Assembly (NCBI RefSeq): GCF_007754425.1
Contig: NZ_CP037452.1
Coordinates: 7,357,164-7,421,163, forward strand
DNA length: 64,000 bases
Reading direction: 5' to 3'
Source: Gimesia fumaroli
Lineage (GTDB): Bacteria; Planctomycetota; Planctomycetia; Planctomycetales; Planctomycetaceae
Shown here one piece after another: positions 1 through 8,386 of the stretch. Under the pieces are notes generated by a model. It did no database searches and was not told where the DNA came from. It worked only from the letters and a program-made list of their open reading frames with translations. The position numbers and the translations under genes are program-made. Every line of letters starts with the position of its first letter. Positions within the stretch are counted from its first letter, which is position 1.

Positions 1-1173
1 ACTTTCCATCAGCGGAACGTGCTTATAAGCGGCCGCATGAAACAGAATATCAGGCTGATATTCGCTCATGACCGCCCTGATCCGTTTGGAGTCGTTGATA
101 TCGGCAATGACCACATCAAATCGCCCATGATATCCGAGTTTGACTAATTCCCGTTCGAGATAAAACTGGCTGTTTTCAGAACGATCTACGAGGATTAAAC
201 GTTTTGGCGAAAACTGTAACAACTGACGACAGATTTCCGAGCCGATACTTCCCGCACTACCGGTTACCATCAGCACACGGTCATCCATCCAGTCACGAAT
301 ATTCTGCATATCCAGTTCAACGGGCTCCCTGCCTAACAAGTCTTCAATGCAAACCGGACGGGGTTTCATCTCAACTTTGCCGGACAAGAGTTGTTGATAA
401 CTGGGCAGCACCTGGACCTGAATCTGCGCGGAATTGCCAGCTTCCACAAGCTGACGTATGGTCTTGCCTGGAATTTCATCGGCAGGCAATAAAATATCTG
501 AAACAGCATACCGCTGTGCCAGCGAACACATTTCCTCCAAGGATCCCAAAACGGGGATTCCATTGATGCGTGTTCCCAGACGATTGGGATGATCATCCAG
601 AAAACCGACGACCTTCAAGCATGAATTCTTATTTCGCTCAATGATGCGAAGTAAAGCCGCTCCCGACTCGTTTGCTCCGACGATGAAGGTGGGCTTCCAG
701 TCGTTCTGCTGCCGCAGGATACGTCCGCTATCCTGAACGATGCGAATTCCAGCACACACACCACAGACCGCCAGTATGGTGGAACCCCAGTCAATCAGAA
801 AGACAGAACGGGGAATCATAATTCTGGTGTAAATTAAGTAATCGATTATCGCGAGGGCAGCTGAACTCAAGGTGACCGCCTTCGCCAGATTGAGTAAATC
901 GAGGACAGTAATATAGCGACTACGGATTTTATAAACGCCGCTCCACCAGAAGGTCAGCGTTTTCAAGCCAACGGCCCAAAGTACCGTCGAGCGGAACATA
1001 CGAAAGCCATTTTCTCCCAGTACGCCGTCTACATTGAAAGAACCTTCGAAGCGCAGCCAGAACGAGAGGTAATAAATTGCGCAAAAGATCGGCAAAAATA
1101 CGACCATCCAAAAAAGTTGGCGGCGCGTTACACTCGATTGCAGTAACCAATTTGATTTTGGTTTGGAGTCCAA
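1..1173 (-). CDS. CapD/FlaA1-like polysaccharide biosynthesis protein (partial, 3' end outside window)
   Basis: Integral-membrane nucleoside-diphosphate-sugar dehydratase/epimerase of the CapD/WbpM/FlaA1 type, expected to modify a UDP-sugar for surface polysaccharide. About 391 codons are present and the frame is open at base 1. The N-terminal part has several hydrophobic segments (for example FWMVVFLPIFCAIYYLSFW), followed by a Rossmann-like region containing FIVGANESGAALLRII, and then the catalytic short-chain-dehydrogenase domain with the NAD loop VTGSAGSIGSEI near residue 300. The family signature HAAAYKHVPLME lies at the window edge. Start: a TTG at 1173-1171 is preceded by AGGAG with six-base spacing, and an in-frame stop lies at 1185-1183. 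The next ATG, at 1107, would cut into the first membrane helix. The family call is firm; the exact substrate cannot be read. Confidence 0.9.
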   Translation of the reverse strand, partial: MDSKPKSNWLLQSSVTRRQLFWMVVFLPIFCAIYYLSFWLRFEGSFNVDGVLGENGFRMFRSTVLWAVGLKTLTFWWSGVYKIRSRYITVLDLLNLAKAVTLSSAALAIIDYLIYTRIMIPRSVFLIDWGSTILAVCGVCAGIRIVQDSGRILRQQNDWKPTFIVGANESGAALLRIIERNKNSCLKVVGFLDDHPNRLGTRINGIPVLGSLEEMCSLAQRYAVSDILLPADEIPGKTIRQLVEAGNSAQIQVQVLPSYQQLLSGKVEMKPRPVCIEDLLGREPVELDMQNIRDWMDDRVLMVTGSAGSIGSEICRQLLQFSPKRLILVDRSENSQFYLERELVKLGYHGRFDVVIADINDSKRIRAVMSEYQPDILFHAAAYKHVPLMES

Positions 1174-1545
1174 CCTTAGCTCCTAATGTCTTAAGTCCCG
1201 ATCCAAGAACTAGCTGGACCAGAAAGTATATACAAAACTACACCCTTCTCCTGAGATGGTTCGGAGCAGGACCGGGTTAATACCAATTTTCAGTAATTTG
1301 CGTCAACATCAAAATTCTTAAGAACTGCCCAGCAAATACCTTGTCTTCTTAATAAACTGAAATCCCTCTTTCAGGGACTGAAATGACTCACTAGTGAAAG
1401 CGACCCCAAAGCAAAACAGGGAATGAGTCTGAATTGCAGTCGCAGTTAAACATGGGGACTGGTCGCTTTTCCGATTTTGGTTGATTATGATAGTACATAG
1501 TCAAAGCTGTTTTCTGACTCAACTAGATAAACTGTAAGGTATAAC
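1174..1545. other. Divergent intergenic region with a long-range inverted repeat
   Basis: This spacer separates the leftward CapD-like gene from rightward pabA and must hold both promoters. AAAGCGACC at 1397-1405 is complementary to GGTCGCTTT at 1461-1469, with the second arm followed by another T. The 55-base interval could form the body of a small RNA or a leader structure. A smaller CCCT-CTTTC-AGGG hairpin lies near 1363-1375. No protein-coding potential was recognised. Confidence 0.35.
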
Positions 1546-2151
1546 GTGATTTTCGTTCTCGATAACTATGACTCATTTACCTATAACCTTGTGCAAAGGT
1601 TTGGGGAAATCGATCCCAGCCTGGACATTCAGGTCGTCCGAAATAATCAGACGTCCATCGAAGAAATAGAGCAGAGTGCTCCCGAAAAAATCATCATTTC
1701 TCCGGGCCCCTGTACTCCCGGAGAAGCGGGGCTTTCTAAGGGGATTATTGAATATTTTGCCGGGAAAATTCCCATTTTGGGTGTTTGCCTGGGTCACCAG
1801 TGCATTGCCGAGGTCTTTGGAGCCAAAGTTGTTCGTGCCAATCGGCTGATGCACGGCAAAGTATCGCTGGTACACCATGATGGGAGGGGCGTGTTTCAAA
1901 ATATTCGCTCTCCTTTTCAGGCGACCCGCTATCACAGCCTGATTGTACCAGAAGAAACCTGCCCGGAAGAACTTGAGGTCTGTGCCTGGGTGGAAGAAGC
2001 TGGCCATCCCAAAGAAGTAATGGGGCTCCGGCATCGAACGCATTCTGTGCATGGCGTCCAGTTTCACCCGGAAAGTTTTCTCACGCTGGAGGGTGTGACG
2101 CTGCTGAAAAACTTCCTTGCACTTCCTGCAGAAGAACTCACCACTGCCTGA
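1546..2151 (+). CDS. pabA: Aminodeoxychorismate/anthranilate synthase glutamine amidotransferase subunit
   Basis: Class I glutamine amidotransferase that releases ammonia from glutamine for the partner chorismate-using subunit in folate (PabB) or tryptophan (TrpE) synthesis. The 201-residue length is normal for PabA/TrpG. It opens with FVLDNYDSFTYNLVQ, has the oxyanion-loop motif SPGPCTPGEAG, the nucleophile Cys81 in GVCLGHQ, and the His-Glu pair in VQFHPES near residue 174. The GTG start at 1546 has TAAGG upstream. moeA follows after 24 bases, so the two are probably cotranscribed. No partner subunit lies nearby, and the sequence alone does not separate PabA from TrpG; one subunit often serves both pathways. 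Confidence 0.9.
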   Translation: MIFVLDNYDSFTYNLVQRFGEIDPSLDIQVVRNNQTSIEEIEQSAPEKIIISPGPCTPGEAGLSKGIIEYFAGKIPILGVCLGHQCIAEVFGAKVVRANRLMHGKVSLVHHDGRGVFQNIRSPFQATRYHSLIVPEETCPEELEVCAWVEEAGHPKEVMGLRHRTHSVHGVQFHPESFLTLEGVTLLKNFLALPAEELTTA

Positions 2152-2175
2152 ACGAAAAAGAGAGAAAGCCCCAGC

Positions 2176-3390
2176 ATGCTGACGGTTCAAGAAGCCTTTC
2201 AATTGATCCTGGATACGGTGAAACCGGCTGCCCCTGTGCAATGTTCGCTGTTTGAAGCCACTCATTGTGTCCTGGCGGAAGGAACGGTTAGTGACTTGAA
2301 CGTTCCCCCATTCGATAAAGCGCTGATGGATGGTTTCGCCGTCAGTAGCAGCGATTTACCTGAAGGAAAAGCAACACTCAACATCTTAGAAACAATATTC
2401 GCCGGCTCGGTTCCCACACATTCCCTACAGGTCGGCCAGACTTCACAGATCATGACGGGAGCCCCCTTACCTGAAGGAGCCGATGCTGTTGTGCAGATTG
2501 AACACTGCCAGATCAACGAAGAACAGCAGACTGTTCAGATCGAAACGTCCCCCGTGGCTCCTGGCAAGAATATGCTTCACCGGGCCTCCGTCCTCGAAAT
2601 CGGAGCCCCTGTGATTGAAGCAGGCACACTACTGCGACCACAGGAAATCGGTGCTCTCGCAGAAACGGGCAGTCCCCGCGTTTCCGTCCGCTGCCCCCCC
2701 CGAATTTCTATTCTGGCAACCGGCGATGAACTCGTCCCGCCTGAAGAAACGCCGCGCGCAGGGCAAATCCGAAATTCCAATGAAGTCATGTTAAATTCGC
2801 AAATTCTGCAATCGCATGCACGACCGGTCCCATTGGGAATTGCCCGCGATGAACGAACGGATTTAAGCAAAAAGATTCAAGCAGGCTTAAAAAACGATTT
2901 CCTGCTTCTTTCAGGGGGTGTTTCAGCGGGAACGTTAGATCTGGTTCCTTCAGAGCTGGAAGCCGCCGGCGTGAAACAGGTCTTTCATAAAGTGAATCTG
3001 AAGCCGGGAAAACCGCTCTGGTTTGGTATCCTGGAACGGGAAGAGCAAAGTCCCTGTTATATTTTTGGATTACCGGGAAACCCTGTCAGCAGCATGGTTT
3101 GCTTTGATTTATTTGTCCGAACAGCAATCCGGCAATTCATGGGCTTTCCCTCGCCGAAACCAGCCCCGATTCAGGCCCGTCTGGGTGCCGATTTCCACTC
3201 TCGGGGAGATCGGCCTACGTATCATCTGGCTCAGGTGGAATGGGAGTCTGGTGAGGCTGTCGTTACTCCTTTGAAAACAATGGGTTCGGCTGATCTGCGT
3301 TCCACGGTGACAGCCAACGGCGTCGCTTTGTTTCCGACTGGAAATCAGCTTTATCAGTCAGGCCTTAAAGTTGATACTTTTTTATGGTAG
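2176..3390 (+). CDS. moeA: Molybdopterin molybdenumtransferase
   Basis: MoeA inserts molybdate into adenylylated molybdopterin, the last step of molybdenum cofactor synthesis, in the cytoplasm. The 404-residue protein has the usual order: an N-terminal MoeA region with PPFDKALMDGFAV, the nucleotide/cofactor-binding core with ILATGDELVPP and LLSGGVSAGTLDLV, the GLPGNPVSSMVCF motif, and a C-terminal beta domain. The ATG lies 24 bases behind pabA with GAGAAAG upstream. No other cofactor genes (moaA, moaC, mobA) are in the window. The frame is intact and the length is typical. Confidence 0.95.
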   Translation: MLTVQEAFQLILDTVKPAAPVQCSLFEATHCVLAEGTVSDLNVPPFDKALMDGFAVSSSDLPEGKATLNILETIFAGSVPTHSLQVGQTSQIMTGAPLPEGADAVVQIEHCQINEEQQTVQIETSPVAPGKNMLHRASVLEIGAPVIEAGTLLRPQEIGALAETGSPRVSVRCPPRISILATGDELVPPEETPRAGQIRNSNEVMLNSQILQSHARPVPLGIARDERTDLSKKIQAGLKNDFLLLSGGVSAGTLDLVPSELEAAGVKQVFHKVNLKPGKPLWFGILEREEQSPCYIFGLPGNPVSSMVCFDLFVRTAIRQFMGFPSPKPAPIQARLGADFHSRGDRPTYHLAQVEWESGEAVVTPLKTMGSADLRSTVTANGVALFPTGNQLYQSGLKVDTFLW

Positions 3391-3612
3391 CTGCGACAGT
3401 TTCTGCCAGAATTGATCTACTCTCAATTCCCGGTTTTCTGTAAAAACCACCTTGATCAGACATAAAATGAGGTCATTCTCCCAGTTTGCCCCCATTCAGG
3501 ATCGTGGAATTGACGTAAGAAAGAGGAACAGTTCAGCTGAAACAGGATGTTTCACTCGTCACAGGTTCTCTTAAAACTTCCCATTTGAGATCGGATTCCA
3601 AGGACGGAAATC

Positions 3613-5508
3613 ATGACCTTTACTTCAACGACTATTGAAAATTCTTCCTCTGATCAACCAACGATGGAACTGGATCCTGTGTCTGAAAACGCGCCCTTGA
3701 AAAATGAGTTACCGAATGACCAGCCGCTAGGCCAGGACATTCAGAATATCATTAACACCGCGCGAACATCGCCAGCACCGGCACTGGGCGCCTGGTTGAT
3801 GTCAGGACTCACTGCCGTGCTGATGTGGGCCAGTTTTACTCCCCTCGATTTTGGTCCGCTGGGATGGGTTTGTCTGATTCCGCTGTTACTGCTGGTCAGA
3901 ATTCCTCGCAAGACGCGGTTGATGTATACCGCCATTTATTGTTCTGGTTTCCTGTTTACTCTATCCTCTTTTCAATGGATGAGGCTCGGCGATCCCTCGA
4001 TGTATGTTGCCTGGGTCGCACTGGCGATTTACGTCGCCTGTTATTTTCCGCTGTTTGTTTTACTCACACGAACCGCCGTCCATCGATTTCATGTTCCTCT
4101 CCCCGCTGCGGCACCGCTCATGTGGGTTGGTCTGGAATACATGCGTGCTTACCTGCTGACCGGCTTTTCCTGGTATTACATCGGACATACGCAATATCGC
4201 TGGATTGAGTTGATTCAGATCAGTGATATTACAGGCGCTTACGGCGTCAGCTTTCTGGTGGTGATGCTGGCTGCCTGCTTTGCCGACCTGCTACCGGCTT
4301 CGATCATGAAACGTTTTAAACTGCTACCGGTAAATCAATCGCCGGAAGAACAACAGCTGGATCAGATCGGCTTGAAACAAATCGTTCAGACTGCCGTTTG
4401 CTTAAGTCTGTTTTTTGCAGTTCTCGGCTATGGATATGTCCGGCGTTCCCAGGCTGCATTTGAGGAGGGGCCTCGTACGGCTTTGATTCAGGGCAATTTT
4501 CCGACTTCCGTAAAACATGATCCTAACGCCTGGCGGTCGATGTACTTGAAGCATCAGATCCTGATGGGCGCAGCGGTTCGCTATCAACCTGATTTGATTA
4601 TCTGGCCGGAAACCATGTTTCGCTGGCCTCTCATTGAATCGAATGGAAAAACCAATCAGGAACTGCAAACGATTGCACCAGAAGTCCCTCTGGATAAATG
4701 GAACGAACCGTCTGTACGAAAAGCGCTCAGCAACATGAGTAAGGAAGCCAACGCGGCTCTGGTCATTGGTCTGGATACGATCGCAGCGGGTGACACGAAA
4801 GTCGACCACTTTAACTCGGCCGTGTTTGTTCGCCCTGATTATGGCATAGTTTCACGCTATGATAAAATTCACCGCGTGCCCTTCGGCGAATACCTCCCCC
4901 TAAGAGACACGCTTCCGTTTTTACAGTACTTCACACCCTATGGTGCTGCGTTCGGGATTGAGCCTGGTAAATCAGCAGCGAATTTTGAATTTCAAGACTG
5001 GAACTTTTCGCCGGTGATCTGTTTCGAGGATACCGTCCCTCACCTGGTTCGCTCGGTGGTGAATCAGTCGTCTGCTGCTGGTTCAACAGAAAAACCAATT
5101 GACTGTCTTGTCAATCTGACTAATGACGGCTGGTTTCATGGCTCAAGCGAACTGGATCAGCATCTGATTACCGCCGCCTTCCGCTGTGTCGAAAATCGAA
5201 CGCCCATGGTTCGAGCCGTGAATACCGGCATCTCAGCAGTGATTGACGGCGACGGCATGATCGTCGAGCCAGACGTCTTCATAGACGGCGATAACAAAGG
5301 CCGCACTTCGTTCGTCAATCCCAAGACAGGTCGCTGGAACAAATCGATGAATGCCGTCGTTATCGATACGATCCCGCTGGATAACAGAACCAGCCTGTAT
5401 ACCAAATATGGCGACTGGTTTGCGGGAACCTGCTGTTTCTTTACTTTATTTGTCTTCTTTATGGCACTATTGACCTTCAAGCGAACTCCAGCGCCTGTGA
5501 AGTCGTAA
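3613..5508 (+). CDS. lnt: Apolipoprotein N-acyltransferase
   Basis: Lnt adds the third acyl chain to the N-terminal cysteine of lipoproteins in the inner membrane, supporting a diderm envelope. The 631-residue protein has an N-terminal cytosolic stretch of about 60 residues, a bundle of membrane helices (about residues 60-280, with ASFTPLDFGPLGWV typical of the family), and a periplasmic nitrilase-like domain. The Glu-Lys-Cys triad appears as WPETMFRWP near residue 333, YDKIHRVPFGEYLPL near 418, and VICFEDT near 470. A final helix closes the C-terminus. AAGGA precedes the ATG. It is followed by a clear terminator. The 60-residue N-terminal extension is longer than in E. coli Lnt. Confidence 0.93.
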   Translation: MTFTSTTIENSSSDQPTMELDPVSENAPLKNELPNDQPLGQDIQNIINTARTSPAPALGAWLMSGLTAVLMWASFTPLDFGPLGWVCLIPLLLLVRIPRKTRLMYTAIYCSGFLFTLSSFQWMRLGDPSMYVAWVALAIYVACYFPLFVLLTRTAVHRFHVPLPAAAPLMWVGLEYMRAYLLTGFSWYYIGHTQYRWIELIQISDITGAYGVSFLVVMLAACFADLLPASIMKRFKLLPVNQSPEEQQLDQIGLKQIVQTAVCLSLFFAVLGYGYVRRSQAAFEEGPRTALIQGNFPTSVKHDPNAWRSMYLKHQILMGAAVRYQPDLIIWPETMFRWPLIESNGKTNQELQTIAPEVPLDKWNEPSVRKALSNMSKEANAALVIGLDTIAAGDTKVDHFNSAVFVRPDYGIVSRYDKIHRVPFGEYLPLRDTLPFLQYFTPYGAAFGIEPGKSAANFEFQDWNFSPVICFEDTVPHLVRSVVNQSSAAGSTEKPIDCLVNLTNDGWFHGSSELDQHLITAAFRCVENRTPMVRAVNTGISAVIDGDGMIVEPDVFIDGDNKGRTSFVNPKTGRWNKSMNAVVIDTIPLDNRTSLYTKYGDWFAGTCCFFTLFVFFMALLTFKRTPAPVKS

Positions 5509-5638
5509 TTCAGATGGATTCTGAACCACTTTGCTCAGAGAGCCGCTGATCGTACGTTTTCTGCATGAAATATAAGGCGAAAATAATGACACGCTGGTCA
5601 TGATTGTGCCCCCGCTCCCTGCAGGCTTCTTCCCGATT

Positions 5639-5670
5639 CTGGCTGATTGCGTCAGCCAGCCTGTTTTTAT
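5639..5670 (+). terminator. Rho-independent terminator after lnt
   Basis: CTGGCTGA (5639-5646) pairs with TCAGCCAG (5652-5659) around a five-base loop and is followed by CCTGTTTTTATT. It lies about 130 bases beyond the lnt stop. Confidence 0.75.
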
Positions 5671-5829
5671 TGACGTTTGTCAAATTTTAATAAACTCGAT
5701 AGAAACAATAGATTTGCGTGTGCTCCACCTCTACGGCTAAAATAGAGAGAGTCGCGTAGATTTTGTCTTTACGCAGAGAACACCGAACACAAATTTAATA
5801 TTCAATCTGACGAAGATCGTTTCATCAAA

Positions 5830-7368
5830 ATGGCAGTGGATAGTTGGTACTATAAACAAGTAGACGAGACCTGTGGGCCGATATCATTTGAAGAATTGTT
5901 TGCCATGGCGCATCAAGGCAAATTAACGCCTCAAATGGAAATCAGAAATGGCGAGACCGGAAACTGGTTTCCGGCAGAGGATATTGGAGGGCTGTTTGAT
6001 TCAGAGTCAGACAGTGCTTCCGCTGGTGACATGCCTTCGCTCGACGAGTTTTCAATCGTCGATTCTTCGTTCGGCGTTGAATCTCAGGAAAACCTGCCTT
6101 CACTGGATGGGTTCTCGATTATAGAAGAAGAAGACAAGCTCTCTTCGGAACTGGAATCCCAGTTGCCCCGCTTTGCGACACTCGAAGCAGTCAGAAGCAA
6201 GCACCAGAAGATACAGTGGTTTTGTCGCATTCTGAACCAGGAACTGGGACCGATGTCGGCTGATGACCTGATGCAACTGCTACTCGATGGTGAGTTGGCG
6301 CCAAACGATGAAGTGAAATCGTCTGCAGAACCAGAGTGGGTTCCCGCGCGAACCGTCGTCTTCCTGAGTTCCGCTGGCGGCAGCCTGGATCTGTTGGACG
6401 CCGAAGACGAGGAAGCCGCGAACGTCATTCCCGCATCAGCAGCCGCGGTGGTTTCGGAACCGAATGAGGAAGCCCCAGCTGAAGAACCTTCCGTTGAAGA
6501 GACTCCGGCTGAACCAGCAGAGGAACCGGCGGCGGTCGAACCTGCCAAACCTCCGATTCTGAAAGTACGCTCAAAACAAAAATGGTTCTGCAAGCTGGGC
6601 GGCATGGGCTATGGTCCCATTGAAGCGCACAAAATCAAAATGTGGGCCGAACAGGAACGTGTAGAACCGACCGATTTACTAAAATTGGGCCGCAAGGGGG
6701 AATGGTTTGAAGCCTGGCAAATCGAAGCACTGCAATTAAACAAACCGGTAGAAAAGCCAGCCGACGACGAATCTGCCGCGGCGGAAGAAACAGCGAATAC
6801 AGAAGAAAGCAAACCCACTACAGAGCCAGCCAATACTGCAGCAACACCCACACCTGCCGCCGCGATCCCTGCGCAGCCAGCAGCCTCACCAGTCACGGCT
6901 GCTCCCGCTGCTCCCCGTCCCAAACCAAAAATCAAAGTTGCGCGATCCAACCCATTCGAGGCTTTAGGACCTCTCATGGAGCCTAAAATTTTAGGTGGCG
7001 CCGCCGCGGTCATTGCATTAGTGGCAATTTTTTACTTTGTCCCGCTAGGCGATTTATTTGCCCCTGGTGGGCGTGAGGAATTGGAAAAATTTCAAGCCGT
7101 GCATCAGGAATTTTTAGCATTGCAGAAAAAACAGGCCAGTGATGCAGAGTGGACCAGTTTTCAGAACAAAACGCAATCCGAGCTGGCCCCGATCATCGAA
7201 GGTCTGGAATCGAATGCGAGTTCCGACCGCCCTCACCTGCAACACTTATTGTGGGCGGGTCGAGACTATTTAGAACCGATGCTGAAAAACGCACGCACCG
7301 AAAGCAACCGCGACCAGGAAAAGTTTGAAACACACCTTAGTGAAGCGGAGCGGATTATCTCCAAGTGA
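5830..7368 (+). CDS. Triple GYF_2-domain membrane protein
   Basis: A 512-residue protein with three copies of the GYF_2-like fold common in planctomycetes: residues about 5-55 (WYYKQVDETCGPISFEELF), 128-185 (WFCRILNQELGPMSADDLM) and 250-305 (WFCKLGGMGYGPIEAHKIK). Acidic and Ala/Pro/Glu-rich linkers separate them. One hydrophobic helix (GGAAAVIALVAIFYFVPLG) lies near residues 391-410, followed by a charged C-terminal domain of about 95 residues. The arrangement suggests a single-pass protein with a cytosolic GYF part that binds peptides or serves as a scaffold, and an extracytoplasmic C-terminal domain; this role is inferred. The next gene is a partial duplicate of the helix plus C-terminal domain. 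Confidence 0.75.
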   Translation: MAVDSWYYKQVDETCGPISFEELFAMAHQGKLTPQMEIRNGETGNWFPAEDIGGLFDSESDSASAGDMPSLDEFSIVDSSFGVESQENLPSLDGFSIIEEEDKLSSELESQLPRFATLEAVRSKHQKIQWFCRILNQELGPMSADDLMQLLLDGELAPNDEVKSSAEPEWVPARTVVFLSSAGGSLDLLDAEDEEAANVIPASAAAVVSEPNEEAPAEEPSVEETPAEPAEEPAAVEPAKPPILKVRSKQKWFCKLGGMGYGPIEAHKIKMWAEQERVEPTDLLKLGRKGEWFEAWQIEALQLNKPVEKPADDESAAAEETANTEESKPTTEPANTAATPTPAAAIPAQPAASPVTAAPAAPRPKPKIKVARSNPFEALGPLMEPKILGGAAAVIALVAIFYFVPLGDLFAPGGREELEKFQAVHQEFLALQKKQASDAEWTSFQNKTQSELAPIIEGLESNASSDRPHLQHLLWAGRDYLEPMLKNARTESNRDQEKFETHLSEAERIISK

Positions 7369-7859
7369 TTCTACTTGAAGCAAATATTTTCGGTTGTACG
7401 AAAATGGAAACCGGTATGGATCCTTCTATGAGCCTAGAGAATGTCCCTCGAAAAACCAGACGAATCCCCTATATCAAAATCTTCCTCGGGCTAGTCATGC
7501 TTGTGATTTATTTCACAATCGCCGCTCAAGGGCGAAATAGAGAGTTCAAAATCGTCCAGTCGACTCACCAGGAGTTTCTCACACTACAGCGAGAAGGAGC
7601 AAGTGCGAGCGAATGGGACCTCTTCAAGAAAAACACACACGCAAAAATTGATCCCCTTATTACGAACTTGGAGGAATTTGCAAGTTCCGACACCCCTCAA
7701 CTGCAACATATGCTATGGGCTTGTCGAGATTATCTGTATCCAATGCTGGAGAACGCACAAACAGAAAGAACCCCTGACCAGCATAAGTTTGAAAAGCATC
7801 TCGAAGCGGCAGAACAAATTATGAACAAGAATTGGATTTTGAAACTCTTTGGTGGGTAG
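7365..7859 (+). CDS. Single-pass membrane protein, paralogue of the C-terminal part of the preceding GYF protein
   Basis: A protein of up to 164 residues with no GYF domain. After a short basic N-terminus and one membrane helix (IKIFLGLVMLVIYFTIAA), it aligns closely with the C-terminal domain of its upstream neighbour: HQEFLTLQREGASASEW matches HQEFLALQKKQASDAEW, and QLQHMLWACRDYLYPMLENA matches HLQHLLWAGRDYLEPMLKNA. The GTG at 7365 overlaps the upstream stop (GTGA), consistent with translational coupling; an ATG at 7404 is the alternative start. Function unknown. It most likely arose by local duplication with loss of the GYF part. Confidence 0.75.
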   Translation: MILLEANIFGCTKMETGMDPSMSLENVPRKTRRIPYIKIFLGLVMLVIYFTIAAQGRNREFKIVQSTHQEFLTLQREGASASEWDLFKKNTHAKIDPLITNLEEFASSDTPQLQHMLWACRDYLYPMLENAQTERTPDQHKFEKHLEAAEQIMNKNWILKLFGG

Positions 7860-7871
7860 CACCTTATCCAA

Positions 7872-8327
7872 TCACACTTCCGGCTTCGGTGCCGGTGGTT
7901 TCACTTTCCACCAGACTGTCATCCTGAGCGGGGTTTTATCGTCGATCAAGATCCCCTCAACCTGAATAAACTGGTGCTTTTTCACGCGATAAATAAACGA
8001 GCGCGGGGCTTTCTGAATTTTGCCTTTGTTCGGTCCGGCTAACACTTTCAGATCATAGTAAGTAAAGAGTTTCGCATCGGACATGCGTTGTAAACGAAAT
8101 TTGGCCTCGTGGGCATGAATTACCTGTCCGCTGGCGTCATACACACGAAATTTCGAAACCTGCTCTGTGAGTTCCTGCTCGATTCGCAGTGGTGCCCCGT
8201 TGCTGTCCTTATCATTCCTGGTCCATTTTCCTTCCAGAATCTGATAGTCTTCCTCGGGCGCAGGCTCAGCTGAAAAAGCAGTCGTCCCGCAAAACAGAAT
8301 CGCAGCCAATAAAACAATGTGTTTCAT
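7872..8327 (-). CDS. Secreted small beta-rich protein of unknown function
   Basis: A 151-residue protein with a Sec signal peptide (MKHIVLLAAILFCGTTAFSA, cleavage expected before EPAPEED). The mature part starts YQILEGKWTRNDKD and alternates polar and hydrophobic residues, which suggests a lipocalin-like or TIGR03067-like beta barrel as seen in many planctomycete secreted proteins. That family assignment is an inference from the LEGKW opening and the small size. It converges on the preceding gene with only 12 bases between stops. An AAGGAG-type site lies just upstream of the ATG. Confidence 0.65.
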   Translation of the reverse strand: MKHIVLLAAILFCGTTAFSAEPAPEEDYQILEGKWTRNDKDSNGAPLRIEQELTEQVSKFRVYDASGQVIHAHEAKFRLQRMSDAKLFTYYDLKVLAGPNKGKIQKAPRSFIYRVKKHQFIQVEGILIDDKTPLRMTVWWKVKPPAPKPEV

Positions 8328-8386
8328 GATCTCCTTCCTTTATGTTCAAGATCCATCACTGAAAGAGGATGCCGTACTCTGCTGTT

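Noticed and set aside
1573-2265. A 230-codon minus-strand frame over pabA
   Set aside because: Antisense to pabA with no recognisable domain; the plus frame carries all amidotransferase motifs.
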